Of a stretch of DNA of 64,000 bases, positions 8,476 through 16,608 are shown piece after piece. The DNA is from Actinoallomurus spadix. GTDB taxonomy: Bacteria; Actinomycetota; Actinomycetes; Streptosporangiales; Streptosporangiaceae. A program made the position numbers and the translations under genes. A model generated the notes under the pieces. The model saw only the letters and a program-made list of their open reading frames with translations. It was not told the DNA's origin and did no database searches. How positions within the stretch are numbered: position 1 is the first letter of the stretch; each line of letters begins with the position of its first letter. The DNA lies in assembly GCF_024055725.1 (NCBI RefSeq), contig NZ_JAMXMX010000004.1, forward strand, positions 62,001 through 126,000. The letters run 5' to 3'.

Positions 8476-9027
8476 TCAGTCGTGCGGCCAGGCGTCCGCG
8501 ATGATCTGCCGGGTCTCACGGAGCAACTGGGGCAGCACCTTGGTCTGGCCGATGACCGGCATGAAGTTCGTGTCACCGCCCCAGCGCGGCACGACGTGCT
8601 GGTGGAGGTGAGCGGCGATGCCCGCGCCGGCGACCGTGCCGAGGTTCATGCCGACGTTGAAGCCGTGCGCGCCGCTCGCCTTGCGCAGCGCGGTGATCGC
8701 GTCCTGGGTCAGCCGGGCGACCTCGGCGGTCTCCGCGTCGTCGAGTTCGGTGTAGTCCGCGACGTGCCGGTACGGGCAGACCATGAGGTGACCGGAGTTG
8801 TACGGATAGAGGTTGAGGACGGCGAACGCGCTGTTCCCGCGCCGGACGATCAGTCCGTCCTCGTCGCTCATCTTCGGGATCTCGCAGAACGGGCAGCCGT
8901 CGCCCGCTCCGGCACCGGTGGGCTTGCTCTCGCCCTTGATGTAGGCCATCCGATGCGGCGTCCACAGGCGCTGGAACTGGTCGGGCTCCCCGACTCCGTA
9001 CTGTTCCTCATGGTCGGACTCGGTCAT
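8476..9027 (-). CDS. HIT family nucleotide phosphorylase/hydrolase (Ap4A phosphorylase-like)
   Basis: A 183-residue histidine-triad protein. The triad is HLHQHVV (His140, His142, His144) and there is a CPFC pair at residues 45-48. The actinobacterial relatives next to pgsA (Rv2613c type) act on diadenosine tetraphosphate, so that substrate is likely. ATG at 9027 has no ribosome site; TATGCT ends exactly 6 bases upstream, indicating a leaderless mRNA. In many actinomycetes this gene is adjacent to thrS; here about 1.2 kb of decayed genes separates them. Confidence 0.88.
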   Translation of the reverse strand: MTESDHEEQYGVGEPDQFQRLWTPHRMAYIKGESKPTGAGAGDGCPFCEIPKMSDEDGLIVRRGNSAFAVLNLYPYNSGHLMVCPYRHVADYTELDDAETAEVARLTQDAITALRKASGAHGFNVGMNLGTVAGAGIAAHLHQHVVPRWGGDTNFMPVIGQTKVLPQLLRETRQIIADAWPHD

Positions 9028-9033
9028 GCCAGC

Positions 9034-9039
9034 AGCATA
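9034..9039 (-). promoter_or_regulatory. -10 element for leaderless HIT transcript
   Basis: TATGCT on the minus strand with 6 bases to the ATG of the HIT gene, matching the TANNNT-N6-ATG pattern of leaderless actinobacterial transcripts. No convincing -35. Confidence 0.5.
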
Positions 9040-9264
9040 GGGCCGATGCGGGACCTGACCACCTGCGGGTGCCGACCGAGCGCTCGGTCACCGCGGCTGT
9101 GGCGGTCACGTTGCTGCCGCAGTGGTCACCTTGTCGCCGCGATGGTCACGTTGCCGTCGACGGTGACCGCCAGATGACCGGTTCGCCAGGCTCGCCACGT
9201 CAACACCGACGTCGAAGTAGCTGATGTGGTTCCCGGCGAGCAGCGACGACCAACGATCAAACCG

Positions 9265-9339
9265 TCACTCGACGCAGTTGCCACCGCCATTGGAACTGTA
9301 GGTGCTGGTGCGCCAGACGACCGCGGTGTTCACGCTCAC
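9265..9339 (-). pseudogene. Truncated DUF397 gene
   Basis: GTG at 9339 overlaps the TGA of the regulator remnant by four bases (GTGA), the usual arrangement for Scr1-type regulator/DUF397 pairs. The reading starts with WRTSTYSSNGGGNCVE, the conserved start of DUF397 proteins, but hits TGA after 24 codons, where family members run to about 60-70. No downstream frame restores the rest, so it is a remnant. Confidence 0.7.
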
Positions 9340-9998
9340 TCGAACTCCTCCGCCAGGGCCGCCACGAAGCCGACCGACTCGCTCTCGGTGAGGGCGGCCT
9401 TCTCCAGACGATCGTACATACCGGCGATTCGCTCGGCCTCCACCGATTCGACGTACAACGCACCGGCGGGCCCCTCCACGTAAGCCACCTCCGGGAAAGG
9501 ATGAAAGGATCCGACATCTTGAGTAGTTGGAACCCGCCGTTGGGACTCGCATGCGCGCCGACGCTGAACGGCAGTACTCGGAGTGCGATGTTCTCTCGCT
9601 CCGCCTGGACACCGATGTGGCGGAGTTGCTCGGCCATGACCTGGGCACCCCCGACCGGGCGGCGCAGGACCGCCTCGTCGAGAATGACGGAAAGACGTAC
9701 GGAAGGGTTGCGGTCGAGAATTCCCTTCCTTGACATGCGCAGATCCACCCAGTGCCGTACTTGCTCTTCCGAGGCGTCTGGATCCACTGCCCGGATCATC
9801 GCCTGTGCGTACTCGCGCGTCTGCAGGAGGAACAGCAGCGCCGCCTGACTGTACGCCCGCATCGTCTCGGTTCGGCTTTCGAGCCAGACGAGGTCGATGA
9901 GGGAGTCGTCGACCTGGCCGGAGTACTTGTCCCACCAGCCCTTCTGCCAGACCTCGGTGGCGAGATGGAGGAGGATCTCGCTACCACGGCAGGGGGAT
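9336..9998 (-). pseudogene. Scr1/DUF5753-type regulator, N-terminally truncated and frameshifted
   Basis: Reading from about 9998 the frame gives EILLHLATEVWQKGWWDKYS and continues through the DUF5753 ligand/effector domain typical of Scr1-family helix-turn-helix regulators. The N-terminal HTH is missing: a stop lies just upstream and unrelated coding sequence of opposite strand begins there. Near 9500 an 8-bp tandem duplication shifts the frame; removing one copy restores SDPFPEVAYVEGPAGALYVE, the expected family sequence, and the gene then ends ALAEEFE at 9336. Two independent lesions make it a pseudogene. Confidence 0.8.
9495..9510. repeat. 8-bp tandem duplication causing frameshift
   Basis: GAAAGGAT at 9495-9502 is repeated at 9503-9510. 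On the minus strand this makes ATCCTTTC twice inside the DUF5753 coding sequence; one copy fewer restores a continuous and family-like frame. Confidence 0.9.
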
Positions 9999-10215
9999 CA
10001 TCACCCGGCTCAGGGCACGGCTTCGCCGCCGGCCGGAGGTACCCCGGCTGTTCGCGCTCGTGCGCGAGGACGACGGGGACGGGACCGAGTTCGTCGCCTG
10101 GGGCATGGCCTTGCCCGACGGGCGGGCGGTCACCTTCGGCAGGGGCAATGTCGGAGAGTGGTCGGGCCCGGCGAGCGCCGCCCGGCTGATGTTCGCCGAC
10201 CTGCGGTGGCTGTGA
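9997..10215 (+). pseudogene. 3' remnant of an unrecognised small gene
   Basis: The plus strand encodes 72 residues with strong coding character (RLFALVREDDGDGTEFVAWG, then LPDGRAVTFGRG) ending LRWL and TGA at 10213-10215. No credible start codon is present and the sequence abuts the point where the DUF5753 regulator loses its HTH. It looks like the C-terminal part of a small accessory protein joined by a deletion. Family not recognised. Confidence 0.55.
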
Positions 10216-10232
10216 GCGGCGAAGAAAAATGA

Positions 10233-10275
10233 TCCCTGGCGTGTGCTGCGCTCTTGGCACAGCACACGCCAGGGA
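10233..10275 (-). terminator. thrS terminator
   Basis: Perfect 16-bp arms (TCCCTGGCGTGTGCTG and its complement, 10233-10248 and 10260-10275) with an 11-base loop, 13 bases past the thrS stop. On the minus strand it is followed by ATCATTTTTC, a genuine U-rich tract, so this is a classical intrinsic terminator. It could also stop the plus-strand remnant. Confidence 0.9.
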
Positions 10276-10288
10276 ATCACAGGCGGTC

Positions 10289-12265
10289 TCAGACCTGGGT
10301 GCGGCTCTCGACGGCCCTGGCGATCTCTTCGACGGCCTCGTCGATCGAGACGCCGTTCTTCTGCTCGCCGTTCCGATAGCGGAACGACACGGCGTCCTTG
10401 GCCACGTCGTCGTCGCCGGCCAGGAGCATGTACGGCACCTTCTGCTTCTGGGCGTTGCGGATCTTCTTCTGCATCCGGTCGGAGGAGGTGTCGATCTCGA
10501 CCCGGATGCCCCGCTCGCGCAGCCGGTCGGCGACCTTCTCCAGGTGCGGGACGTGCGCGTCGCTGATCGGGATGCCGACCGCCTGCACCGGCGACAGCCA
10601 CGGCGGCATCGCGCCCGCGTAGTGCTCGACCAGCACGCCCAGGAAGCGCTCGACCGACCCGAACAGCGCGCGGTGGATCATCACCGGGGTCTGCCGGGTG
10701 CCGTCGGCCGCCTGGTACTCCAGGCCGAAGCGCTTCGGCTGGTTGAAGTCGAGCTGGATGGTGGACAGCTGCCAGGTCCGGCCGATCGCGTCCTTGGCCT
10801 GAACGGAGATCTTCGGCCCGTAGAACGCGGCGCCGCCCGGGTCGTCCACCAGGTCCAGGCCGGACTCCCCGGCCGCCTGGCGCAGCGCCTCGGTCGCCTC
10901 GGCCCAGTCGGCGTCGTCCCCGATGAACTTGTCGGAGTCGTCCTTGGTGGACAGCTCCAGGTAGAACTCCGAGAGACCGAAGTCGCGCAGCACGCTGAGC
11001 ACGAAGGTCAGCAGCGACTTGATCTCGTCGCCCATCTGCTCCTTGGTGGTGTAGATGTGCGAGTCGTCCTGGGTCATGCCGCGCACGCGGGTGAGCCCGT
11101 GCACCACGCCCGACTTCTCGTACCGGTAGACCGAGCCGAACTCGCACAGCCGCAGCGGCAGCTCACGGTAGGACCGCCCGCGCGCCCTGAAGATCAGGTT
11201 GTGCATCGGGCAGTTCATCGGCTTGACGCGGTACTCGACCTGGTCGACCTCGAAGGGCGGGAACATGTCCTCGCCGTAGTACGGCAGGTGGCCGGAGATC
11301 TCGAACAGCGACGACTTGGTGATGTGCGGGGTGTTGACGAACTCGTACCCCGCCTCCTGCTGCCGCCGCCGCATGTAGTCCTCCATCTCCTTGCGGATGA
11401 TTCCGCCCTTGGGATGGAAGACGGGCAGGCCGCTGCCCAGCTCCGGCGGGAAGGAGAACAGGTCGAGCTCGGCACCGAGCCTGCGGTGGTCGCGCTTCTC
11501 GGCCTCCTCCAGGAACTTGAGGTACTCGTCCTGCTTCTCCCTGGACTCCCACGCGGTGCCGTAGATGCGCTGCAGCTGTGGGTTCTTCTCACTGCCCCGC
11601 CAGTAAGCGCCGCCGGACCGCATCAGCTTGAACGCGGGGATGACCCGGGTGGTGGGCAGGTGCGGGCCGCGGCACAGGTCCTTCCAGCGCAGCTCTCCGC
11701 TCTTGGCGTCGAGGTTGTCGTAGATGGTCAGCTCGGCGCCGCCCACCTCGACGTTCGCGCCCTCCGCCTCGGCCTCGACCGGGCCGGAGCCCTTGAGGCC
11801 GATGAGCTCCAGCTTGTACGGCTCACCGGCCAGCTCGGCGCGGGCGTCGTCGTCGGAGACCGGGCGGCGGGAGAACCGCTGGCCCTGCTTGACGATCTCG
11901 CGCATCCGCTTCTCGATGCGCTTGAGGTCCTCGGGGGTGAAGGGCTCGGCGACGTCGAAGTCGTAGTAGAAGCCGTTCTCCACGGGCGGGCCGATGCCGA
12001 GCTTGGCCTCGGGGAACAGCTCCTGCACGGCCTGGGCCATGACGTGCGCGGTCGAGTGCCGCATGATGGCCCGGCCGTCGTCGGAACCGATCTCCACCGG
12101 CTCGACGATGTCGCCGTCGCTCAGCTCGGCCGCCAGGTCGCGCAGCTCACCGTTGACACGGGCGGCGATGACGGTGCGGCCGTCGGCGTCGAGCGCCGCT
12201 CCGGCGGTGGTGCCGGCCGCCACCACACGCTCGCTTCCGTCGAGGGTGATGCGCAGCTCAGACAC
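10289..12265 (-). CDS. thrS: Threonyl-tRNA synthetase
   Basis: A 658-residue class II aminoacyl-tRNA synthetase. In order: TGS domain ([10 protein letters not shown] start), second additional/editing domain with [13 protein letters not shown], class II catalytic core with [10 protein letters not shown] and the [11 protein letters not shown] region, and the anticodon-binding C-terminus. GTG at 12265 has GAGGAG five bases upstream and gives the usual N-terminus. A second in-frame ATG at 12343 also has a strong AGAGGAG site, but the extra 26 residues use rare codons and look non-coding, so that signal may belong to the leader mRNA. Preceded by a leader peptide and hairpin. Confidence 0.95.
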   Translation of the reverse strand: MSELRITLDGSERVVAAGTTAGAALDADGRTVIAARVNGELRDLAAELSDGDIVEPVEIGSDDGRAIMRHSTAHVMAQAVQELFPEAKLGIGPPVENGFYYDFDVAEPFTPEDLKRIEKRMREIVKQGQRFSRRPVSDDDARAELAGEPYKLELIGLKGSGPVEAEAEGANVEVGGAELTIYDNLDAKSGELRWKDLCRGPHLPTTRVIPAFKLMRSGGAYWRGSEKNPQLQRIYGTAWESREKQDEYLKFLEEAEKRDHRRLGAELDLFSFPPELGSGLPVFHPKGGIIRKEMEDYMRRRQQEAGYEFVNTPHITKSSLFEISGHLPYYGEDMFPPFEVDQVEYRVKPMNCPMHNLIFRARGRSYRELPLRLCEFGSVYRYEKSGVVHGLTRVRGMTQDDSHIYTTKEQMGDEIKSLLTFVLSVLRDFGLSEFYLELSTKDDSDKFIGDDADWAEATEALRQAAGESGLDLVDDPGGAAFYGPKISVQAKDAIGRTWQLSTIQLDFNQPKRFGLEYQAADGTRQTPVMIHRALFGSVERFLGVLVEHYAGAMPPWLSPVQAVGIPISDAHVPHLEKVADRLRERGIRVEIDTSSDRMQKKIRNAQKQKVPYMLLAGDDDVAKDAVSFRYRNGEQKNGVSIDEAVEEIARAVESRTQV

Positions 12266-12363
12266 GGGAACTCCTCGATGGTCAGGGATGTCGGGATCGA
12301 ATGCTATCGATTGTGCGGGTCCGGGGGACGCCGTCGACTCCATGGTCGCTCCTCTCGCGTGGC

Positions 12364-12413
12364 GGGAGCGAACCGGGACAGCAGCGAGGCCCCGGGATCG
12401 CTCCCGGGGCCTC
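12364..12413 (-). promoter_or_regulatory. thrS: Putative attenuator hairpin in thrS leader with alternative pairing
   Basis: Twelve-base arms GAGGCCCCGGGA / TCCCGGGGCCTC (12386-12397, 12402-12413) with a 4-base loop lie 12 bases after the leader-peptide stop. A mutually exclusive 8-bp pairing exists between TCGCTCCC (12398-12405, loop and arm) and GGGAGCGA (12364-12371) closer to thrS. Competing structures after a threonine-codon leader are what transcription or translation attenuation needs. There is no U-run, so the mechanism is open. Confidence 0.5.
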
Positions 12414-12424
12414 GGCCGTGCAGG

Positions 12425-12487
12425 TCAGTGCAGGCGGCCGTCGCGCCGGGACTCGCCCGGCGTCGTCGTCTGGGACATGGCCGCCAT
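12425..12487 (-). CDS. Candidate thrS leader peptide with three consecutive Thr codons
   Basis: A 20-codon ORF starting MAAMSQTTTPG: three ACG threonine codons in a row, then a run to RLH and TGA. It starts at the predicted transcript 5' end (TACCAT ends 6 bases before the ATG), so it would be translated from a leaderless mRNA. A stable hairpin follows 12 bases after its stop and thrS begins 160 bases downstream. The combination suggests ribosome-mediated attenuation responding to charged tRNA-Thr. Conservation in relatives is untested. Confidence 0.5.
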   Translation of the reverse strand: MAAMSQTTTPGESRRDGRLH

Positions 12488-12493
12488 GCGGTC

Positions 12494-12499
12494 ATGGTA
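12494..12499 (-). promoter_or_regulatory. -10 element of the thrS leader transcript
   Basis: TACCAT on the minus strand, immediately after the stop codon of the PIG-L gene, 6 bases before the leader-peptide ATG. No good -35 hexamer is seen 17-18 bases upstream. Confidence 0.5.
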
Positions 12500-14395
12500 T
12501 CAGCGCCCGATCGCGCGCCACGCGGCTTTCCGGGCGGCGGAGCGCGGCGCCACGTGCAGCCGCCCGTCGGCGCCGAGCGCGCACACCTGCGTGCCGTCCG
12601 GCAGCGGCGCGGGCACCCCGATCAGCCGGGAGGGCGGCAGGACGCCGATGACGGGCGCCTCGCCGTCGAGGTGGGCCGCGGCCCGTACGGGCACCGTGCC
12701 CTCCCAGGCTCTCGATCTCATGGGCCGGGAGATCGCCAGGGTCCGGGCGGTCCACGGCTCGCGGAACATGACCTGGACCCGGCCGCCGACCGCCTCGGCG
12801 GCCAGTGGCGCGATCGCACCCGCCACCGGCAGGACCCCGGCGAAGACGGGCGCCCTGCCCGGCCGGCGCTGGCGCCACCAGAGGACCTGCGAGCGGGTCG
12901 CGGCGAACAGTTCGACCAGCCCGTCGTCGGTGACGACCGCGGCCAGGCCGTCCTGGACGTCGCCGTACCGCCGGTGCCTCTTCTTCGGCTGCGGCGAGAC
13001 GACCTGCCTCATGTCGACGCCCGGCAGGTCCGTCCACGCCCGGGTCCAGCCGCCCGGGCCGAGGAACCGGGCACTCACTCCCCCGCGCCCGTTGCGCACG
13101 AAGACGGCGACCGTGCCGGAGCCGTCGACCACGGCCACCGGGGCCCCGGCCTGGTTGTGGATGTTCTTCGGATCGGGCCGGCCCAGCGACCGCCAGCCCC
13201 CCTGGTCGTACGCGACGACCTCGCCCGTGTCGGTGCGCAGGCCGAGGACCACCGGCCCGGCCGCCGCCACGGCCGGCGCCAGGGGGCCTCCCGGGTCGCC
13301 GAGGGAGCGGGGAGCCGACCAGTGGCCGCCGGTCCGCCGCCAGACGAGCAGGCGGCCCGCGCCCACCGCGTACACGGCGTCCGCGGCGGTGAAGCCGGTG
13401 CCCCGCGGCCAGCGGTACACCATGCGCGCCTCGTAGGCGTCCCAGTGGGGGTTCTCGGAGCTGATGCGGTAGTCGTGCGCGGAGTAGGCGGCGAACACCC
13501 GCCGCTTGTCCCGGTTGTCGGCCTCACCGAGGTTCACCGCCAGGTTGCGGATGTTGTAGTCCCGGTAGTTCACCTGCAGGAGCGGCTGCTCGGGATGGCG
13601 CGCGGCGTGGCGGCGCACCGCCTCTGCGGCGAAGTGCGCGGCGGCGATGTGATCGGGGTGGTCCGCGCTGTACCTCTCGTCCGGCGCGACGTCCTGGGAG
13701 CGCACGACGGTCGGCCGGAAACTCTGGATCAGGCCCCCGAGCGCGGTCAGGACGTCCTCCCGGCTCAGGCAGCGCCGGTACGGCGATCCCTCCGGGGCCT
13801 GCGTCCATCCGCACACGTCCGCGTGGCCGGTGGCGCTCCACAGTCTTCCCAGCGTGTGCCATCCCAGGCTGGCCCGCGGGTCGCGCCCGTCCGGCACGAG
13901 CAGGAACACCAGCCGGACGTCCGGCCGGTCGACCAGGGCGTACGACAGCAGCCGCAGCGTCCCCACGGTGAGGGTCTCCCGCCGCCACCGGTTCCGTACG
14001 CCGAGCATGAGGGCGTACGCCGTCCGCACGCCGGTCTCCCGGTCGGCGGTGTAGGCGTTCACGTCGTGGGTGTCGGGCGGGATGCCGGCCTTGCTCTCCC
14101 CGGCGCTCAGGTAGACGGTGAGGTGCGGCGAGCCGGCGCGCAGCGACTCCGAGAGGTCGGGGGTCATGAAGAGCAGGTCGTCGTCCTCGTGCGCGACGAT
14201 CTGCAGGTAGCGCGCGCGGGCGGCCGGTGTGCCCGGCGCCGCCGCGCCGTGCCGGTCCGCCGGCCGGCCACGGCCCTCCGACAGCAGGCCGAGGCCCGTT
14301 CCGAGCCCGGCTGCGGCGACCGCTCCCACCAGGAAGAACCGTCGCCGCCCGAACCCGGGCGAAACAGGCTCAGGAGCGGGCGGTTCGGTGGGCAT
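12500..14395 (-). CDS. Secreted PIG-L/LmbE family deacetylase with beta-propeller C-terminus
   Basis: A 631-residue exported protein. A Tat-like signal (FGRRRFFLVGAVAAAGLG, about residues 16-33) precedes a PIG-L/LmbE N-acetylglucosaminyl deacetylase domain with AHEDDDLLFM, a variant of the AHPDDE zinc motif, and HPDHIAAAHFA. The last 300 residues are repeats with short DG/TG turns, consistent with a sugar-binding propeller. Start is ATG at 14395, as further upstream sequence is occupied by the opposite-strand riboswitch. Substrate unknown; a surface or environmental amino-sugar polymer is plausible. Confidence 0.82.
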   Translation of the reverse strand: MPTEPPAPEPVSPGFGRRRFFLVGAVAAAGLGTGLGLLSEGRGRPADRHGAAAPGTPAARARYLQIVAHEDDDLLFMTPDLSESLRAGSPHLTVYLSAGESKAGIPPDTHDVNAYTADRETGVRTAYALMLGVRNRWRRETLTVGTLRLLSYALVDRPDVRLVFLLVPDGRDPRASLGWHTLGRLWSATGHADVCGWTQAPEGSPYRRCLSREDVLTALGGLIQSFRPTVVRSQDVAPDERYSADHPDHIAAAHFAAEAVRRHAARHPEQPLLQVNYRDYNIRNLAVNLGEADNRDKRRVFAAYSAHDYRISSENPHWDAYEARMVYRWPRGTGFTAADAVYAVGAGRLLVWRRTGGHWSAPRSLGDPGGPLAPAVAAAGPVVLGLRTDTGEVVAYDQGGWRSLGRPDPKNIHNQAGAPVAVVDGSGTVAVFVRNGRGGVSARFLGPGGWTRAWTDLPGVDMRQVVSPQPKKRHRRYGDVQDGLAAVVTDDGLVELFAATRSQVLWWRQRRPGRAPVFAGVLPVAGAIAPLAAEAVGGRVQVMFREPWTARTLAISRPMRSRAWEGTVPVRAAAHLDGEAPVIGVLPPSRLIGVPAPLPDGTQVCALGADGRLHVAPRSAARKAAWRAIGR

Positions 14396-14495
14396 GCGGC
14401 ACTGACTCCAAGATCGGGACAAGGGTGCGTAACCGAACGAGTATCGCGGAATCAGGGCACTCCTGCGGGTGGAACCGAAGCCCTTCCTGGTCGAG

Positions 14496-14604
14496 TAAGC
14501 TGGGCGCCGCGAAGGGGAGTAGTCCCGCCGGCCGGTCGTCGACATACTGGAGCGCTCCAGCTCCCGGTGCCCGGGCCCCACGACAGGGGTGGACGAGACC
14601 TTCG
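14496..14604 (+). ncRNA. yybP-ykoY (manganese) riboswitch with upstream -10
   Basis: The sequence carries the conserved blocks of the yybP-ykoY aptamer in order: GAAGGGGAGTAG (14511-14522), GTCGTCGACATACTGG (about 14537-14552) and GACGAGACCTTCG (14592-14604). P1 forms between CGAAGG (14510-14515) and CCTTCG (14599-14604). A -10 TAAGCT at 14496-14501 puts the transcript start near 14508, just at the aptamer. The class binds Mn2+ and normally switches on Mn exporters, which fits the exchanger gene 75 bases downstream. Confidence 0.9.
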
Positions 14605-14609
14605 GCCGT

Positions 14610-14659
14610 CGGTGACCCCTGTCACCGTGAGCCGAGGTCGTCTCTCTGTCTCACGGTGG
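14610..14659 (+). promoter_or_regulatory. Expression platform of the riboswitch
   Basis: Two mutually exclusive stems: CGGTGAC/GTCACCG (14610-14616 with 14621-14627) and CACCGTGAG/CTCACGGTG (14623-14631 with 14651-14659). They share the CACCG segment. The second ends 11 bases before the GAGGAA ribosome site of the exchanger, so ligand binding could swap one hairpin for the other and change termination or translation. Confidence 0.65.
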
Positions 14660-14678
14660 CCCGATTCTCGAGGAACAC

Positions 14679-15749
14679 ATGCTTCACGTCGTGATCCTGC
14701 TGGCCTGCGCCGTTGCGATCTACCTGTCCTGTGAGTGGTTCGTCAACGCCGTGGAGTGGCTCGGTGTCCGCCTGAAGGTCGGACCGCTCGCCGTCGGAAC
14801 CCTGCTGGCCGCGTTCGGCACGGCGCTCCCGGAGAGCGTCGTCACCTTCGTCGCCGTGGTGTTCGGCTCAGGTGCCCAGCAAAAGGACATCGGCGTCGGC
14901 GCGGCGATGGGCGGTCCCCTGGCCCTGGCCACCGTCGCCTATGGCGTGACGGGATTCGTGCTGCTGACGAGGCGGCGGAAGGTCCAGGCCGCCGCCCGTA
15001 CGGCCGCGCCCGTCGGCGGCGGGGTCATGACCGCCGCGCCGCCCGAGACCCCGGCCGGCGGTACGGATCGGGACGACCTCGGCGACATCCGCAAGCTCGC
15101 CCGCGACCAGCGCTGGTTCCTCGCGATCTTCGTCGTGAAGGTGGCGCTGGGACTGGTCGCCTTCGCGTTCAAGCCCTGGCTCGGCCTGGTGTTCTTCGGC
15201 GCGTACGCCGTCTACTTCTGGCGGGAGCTGCGCGACGGCGGTGAGGGCGGCGACGGCGCCGACCTCGAGCCGCTGCTCCTGCAGCGCCGTCGCGAGGTGC
15301 CCGCGACCTGGGCGGTCGTCACGCAGACCCTCGTGACCCTGATGATCATCTTCTTCGCGTCGCAGCTGTTCGTCCACCAGCTCGACGTAATCGGCCCGAT
15401 GATCGGCCTGCCGGCGGCGGTGACCGCCCTGCTGCTCTCCCCCATCGCCACCGAACTGCCCGAGATCATGAACGCGATCATCTGGGTCCGCCAGGGCAAG
15501 ACGCCCCTCGCGCTGGCGAACATCAGCGGCGCGATGATGATCCAGGCCACCGTGCCGTCCGGGCTGGGCATCCTGTTCACGCGCTGGCGGTTCGACTCCG
15601 CGCTGCTCCTGGCCGGCGTGGTGACGATGGCGGCCATGGTCTACCTGCTGGCGATGCTGCGGAGCGGCCGGCTGAACGCCCGGTCGCTGACCGTGGCGGC
15701 CGCCTTCTACGCGGTCTTCGGCCTCTGCCTGATCCCGATCCTGTCCTGA
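14679..15749 (+). CDS. CaCA-family cation antiporter (sodium/calcium exchanger type)
   Basis: A 356-residue membrane protein with about ten helices and two alpha-repeats of the calcium/cation antiporter family: FGTALPESVV in the first half and SPIATELPEIMNAI in the second, each with the essential Glu. A polar linker of about 55 residues separates them. ATG follows GAGGAA by 3-4 bases. The Mn2+ riboswitch upstream suggests it exports Mn2+ (or Ca2+/Mn2+) in exchange for Na+ or H+; this is inference from regulation. Confidence 0.88.
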   Translation: MLHVVILLACAVAIYLSCEWFVNAVEWLGVRLKVGPLAVGTLLAAFGTALPESVVTFVAVVFGSGAQQKDIGVGAAMGGPLALATVAYGVTGFVLLTRRRKVQAAARTAAPVGGGVMTAAPPETPAGGTDRDDLGDIRKLARDQRWFLAIFVVKVALGLVAFAFKPWLGLVFFGAYAVYFWRELRDGGEGGDGADLEPLLLQRRREVPATWAVVTQTLVTLMIIFFASQLFVHQLDVIGPMIGLPAAVTALLLSPIATELPEIMNAIIWVRQGKTPLALANISGAMMIQATVPSGLGILFTRWRFDSALLLAGVVTMAAMVYLLAMLRSGRLNARSLTVAAAFYAVFGLCLIPILS

Positions 15750-15764
15750 TCGGCGGACCGCGGC

Positions 15765-15793
15765 GGAACGCCGGCCGGCCCGGCCGGCGTTCC
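15765..15793. terminator. Bidirectional terminator between exchanger and trxA
   Basis: Thirteen-base arms GGAACGCCGGCCG / CGGCCGGCGTTCC (15765-15777, 15781-15793) with a 3-base loop between two convergent genes. Confidence 0.8.
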
Positions 15794-15804
15794 GTCCGCC
15801 TGCG

Positions 15805-16164
15805 TCAGGACTTCTTCGCCAGGCGGCTGCGCACGTCGTCCATGTCGAGGGCGCGGACCTGCTCGATCAGGCTCTCCAGCGACTCGGCGGGAAGCGCGCC
15901 GGGCTGGGCGAACACGATGACCCCGTCACGGATCGCCATGATGGTCGGGATCGACCTGATATCGAAGCGTTCGGCCAGCTCCTGCTCGGCCTCGGTGTCG
16001 ACCTTGCCGAAGACGACGTCCTCGTGCTTGACCGAAGCCTCCTCGTAGATCGGCGCGAACATCCGGCACGGCCCGCACCAACTCGCCCAGAAGTCGACCA
16101 GCACGATGCCGTCGCCGCTCGCCGTCTTGTCGAAGTTCTCGGCCGTCAGTGTCGTCGTGGCCAT
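15805..16164 (-). CDS. trxA: Thioredoxin
   Basis: A 119-residue thioredoxin with the active site WASWCGPC (Cys30, Cys33) and the cis-Pro loop SIPTIM. Cytoplasmic dithiol-disulfide exchange. ATG is preceded by GAGGAG. It carries a C-terminal extension of about 10 residues (DMDDVRSRLAKKS), seen in some actinomycete thioredoxins. Stands alone, convergent with the exchanger. Confidence 0.94.
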   Translation of the reverse strand: MATTTLTAENFDKTASGDGIVLVDFWASWCGPCRMFAPIYEEASVKHEDVVFGKVDTEAEQELAERFDIRSIPTIMAIRDGVIVFAQPGALPAESLESLIEQVRALDMDDVRSRLAKKS

Positions 16165-16382
16165 TGAAGCTCCTCGTCATTGGATACCGGCGACCCGTCG
16201 GGCCGCCATGTCACTCGACAACACCGCGGTGGGGACGGTGATTCCAGCACGCCCGCACGACCCGGCCCGTGGAGCGGCATCACCTGGAAGCCTTCGGATT
16301 CGCGGGGGCGACCACCCGGCGGATCGCCCCCGCCACGAATCCGAACGTTCCGCTCGTCACTCAGAACGCGGTTCGACGCCGG

Positions 16383-16556
16383 TCAGCAGCACACGAGACC
16401 GCCCGGTGCCGGTATGGCCAGCGCCACCGCTACCGAGGCCGCCGACCCGGCCGACGCGGCGGACTCCGATGTAACGGAACCGGCCATCCCGCTTACGATC
16501 AGTGACCCAACAGTTGAAACAACTACCAGCGCTATGACCCTGCGCAGACGTGACAT
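16383..16556 (-). CDS. Small secreted peptide, candidate pheromone precursor
   Basis: A 57-residue ORF, not previously obvious because it lies opposite other frames. It starts MSRLRRVIALVVV, a basic N-terminus plus hydrophobic core, then SGMAGS as a possible cleavage site; the mature part is small-residue rich and ends IPAPGGLVCC. An AAAGGA ribosome site is 9 bases upstream. Its ATG is 52 bp from the divergent start of a HTH-TPR regulator. This is the layout expected for a secreted signal peptide and its cytoplasmic receptor. The ORF is supported by start signals and signal-peptide form only; function is inferred. Confidence 0.6.
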   Translation of the reverse strand: MSRLRRVIALVVVSTVGSLIVSGMAGSVTSESAASAGSAASVAVALAIPAPGGLVCC

Positions 16557-16608
16557 TCTTTCTTATCCTTTCCTGTGGCAGTGTCATTTTCTTCTAGAGG
16601 CGGGCGAG

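Noticed and set aside
12250-12500. T-box riboswitch in the thrS leader
   Set aside because: No T-box consensus (AGGGUGGNACCGCG-like) or specifier stem seen; the leader-peptide model fits better.
10229-14734. 1501-codon plus-strand open frame
   Set aside because: It lies antisense to thrS and the PIG-L gene, which have clear family motifs; composition (Arg/Ala/Gly/Val-rich) is that of a high-G+C shadow frame.
16550-16587. TGACA ... TGTCA inverted repeat as operator of the HTH-TPR regulator
   Set aside because: Only five-base arms 26 bases apart; too weak to list as a site although it lies in the shared promoter region.
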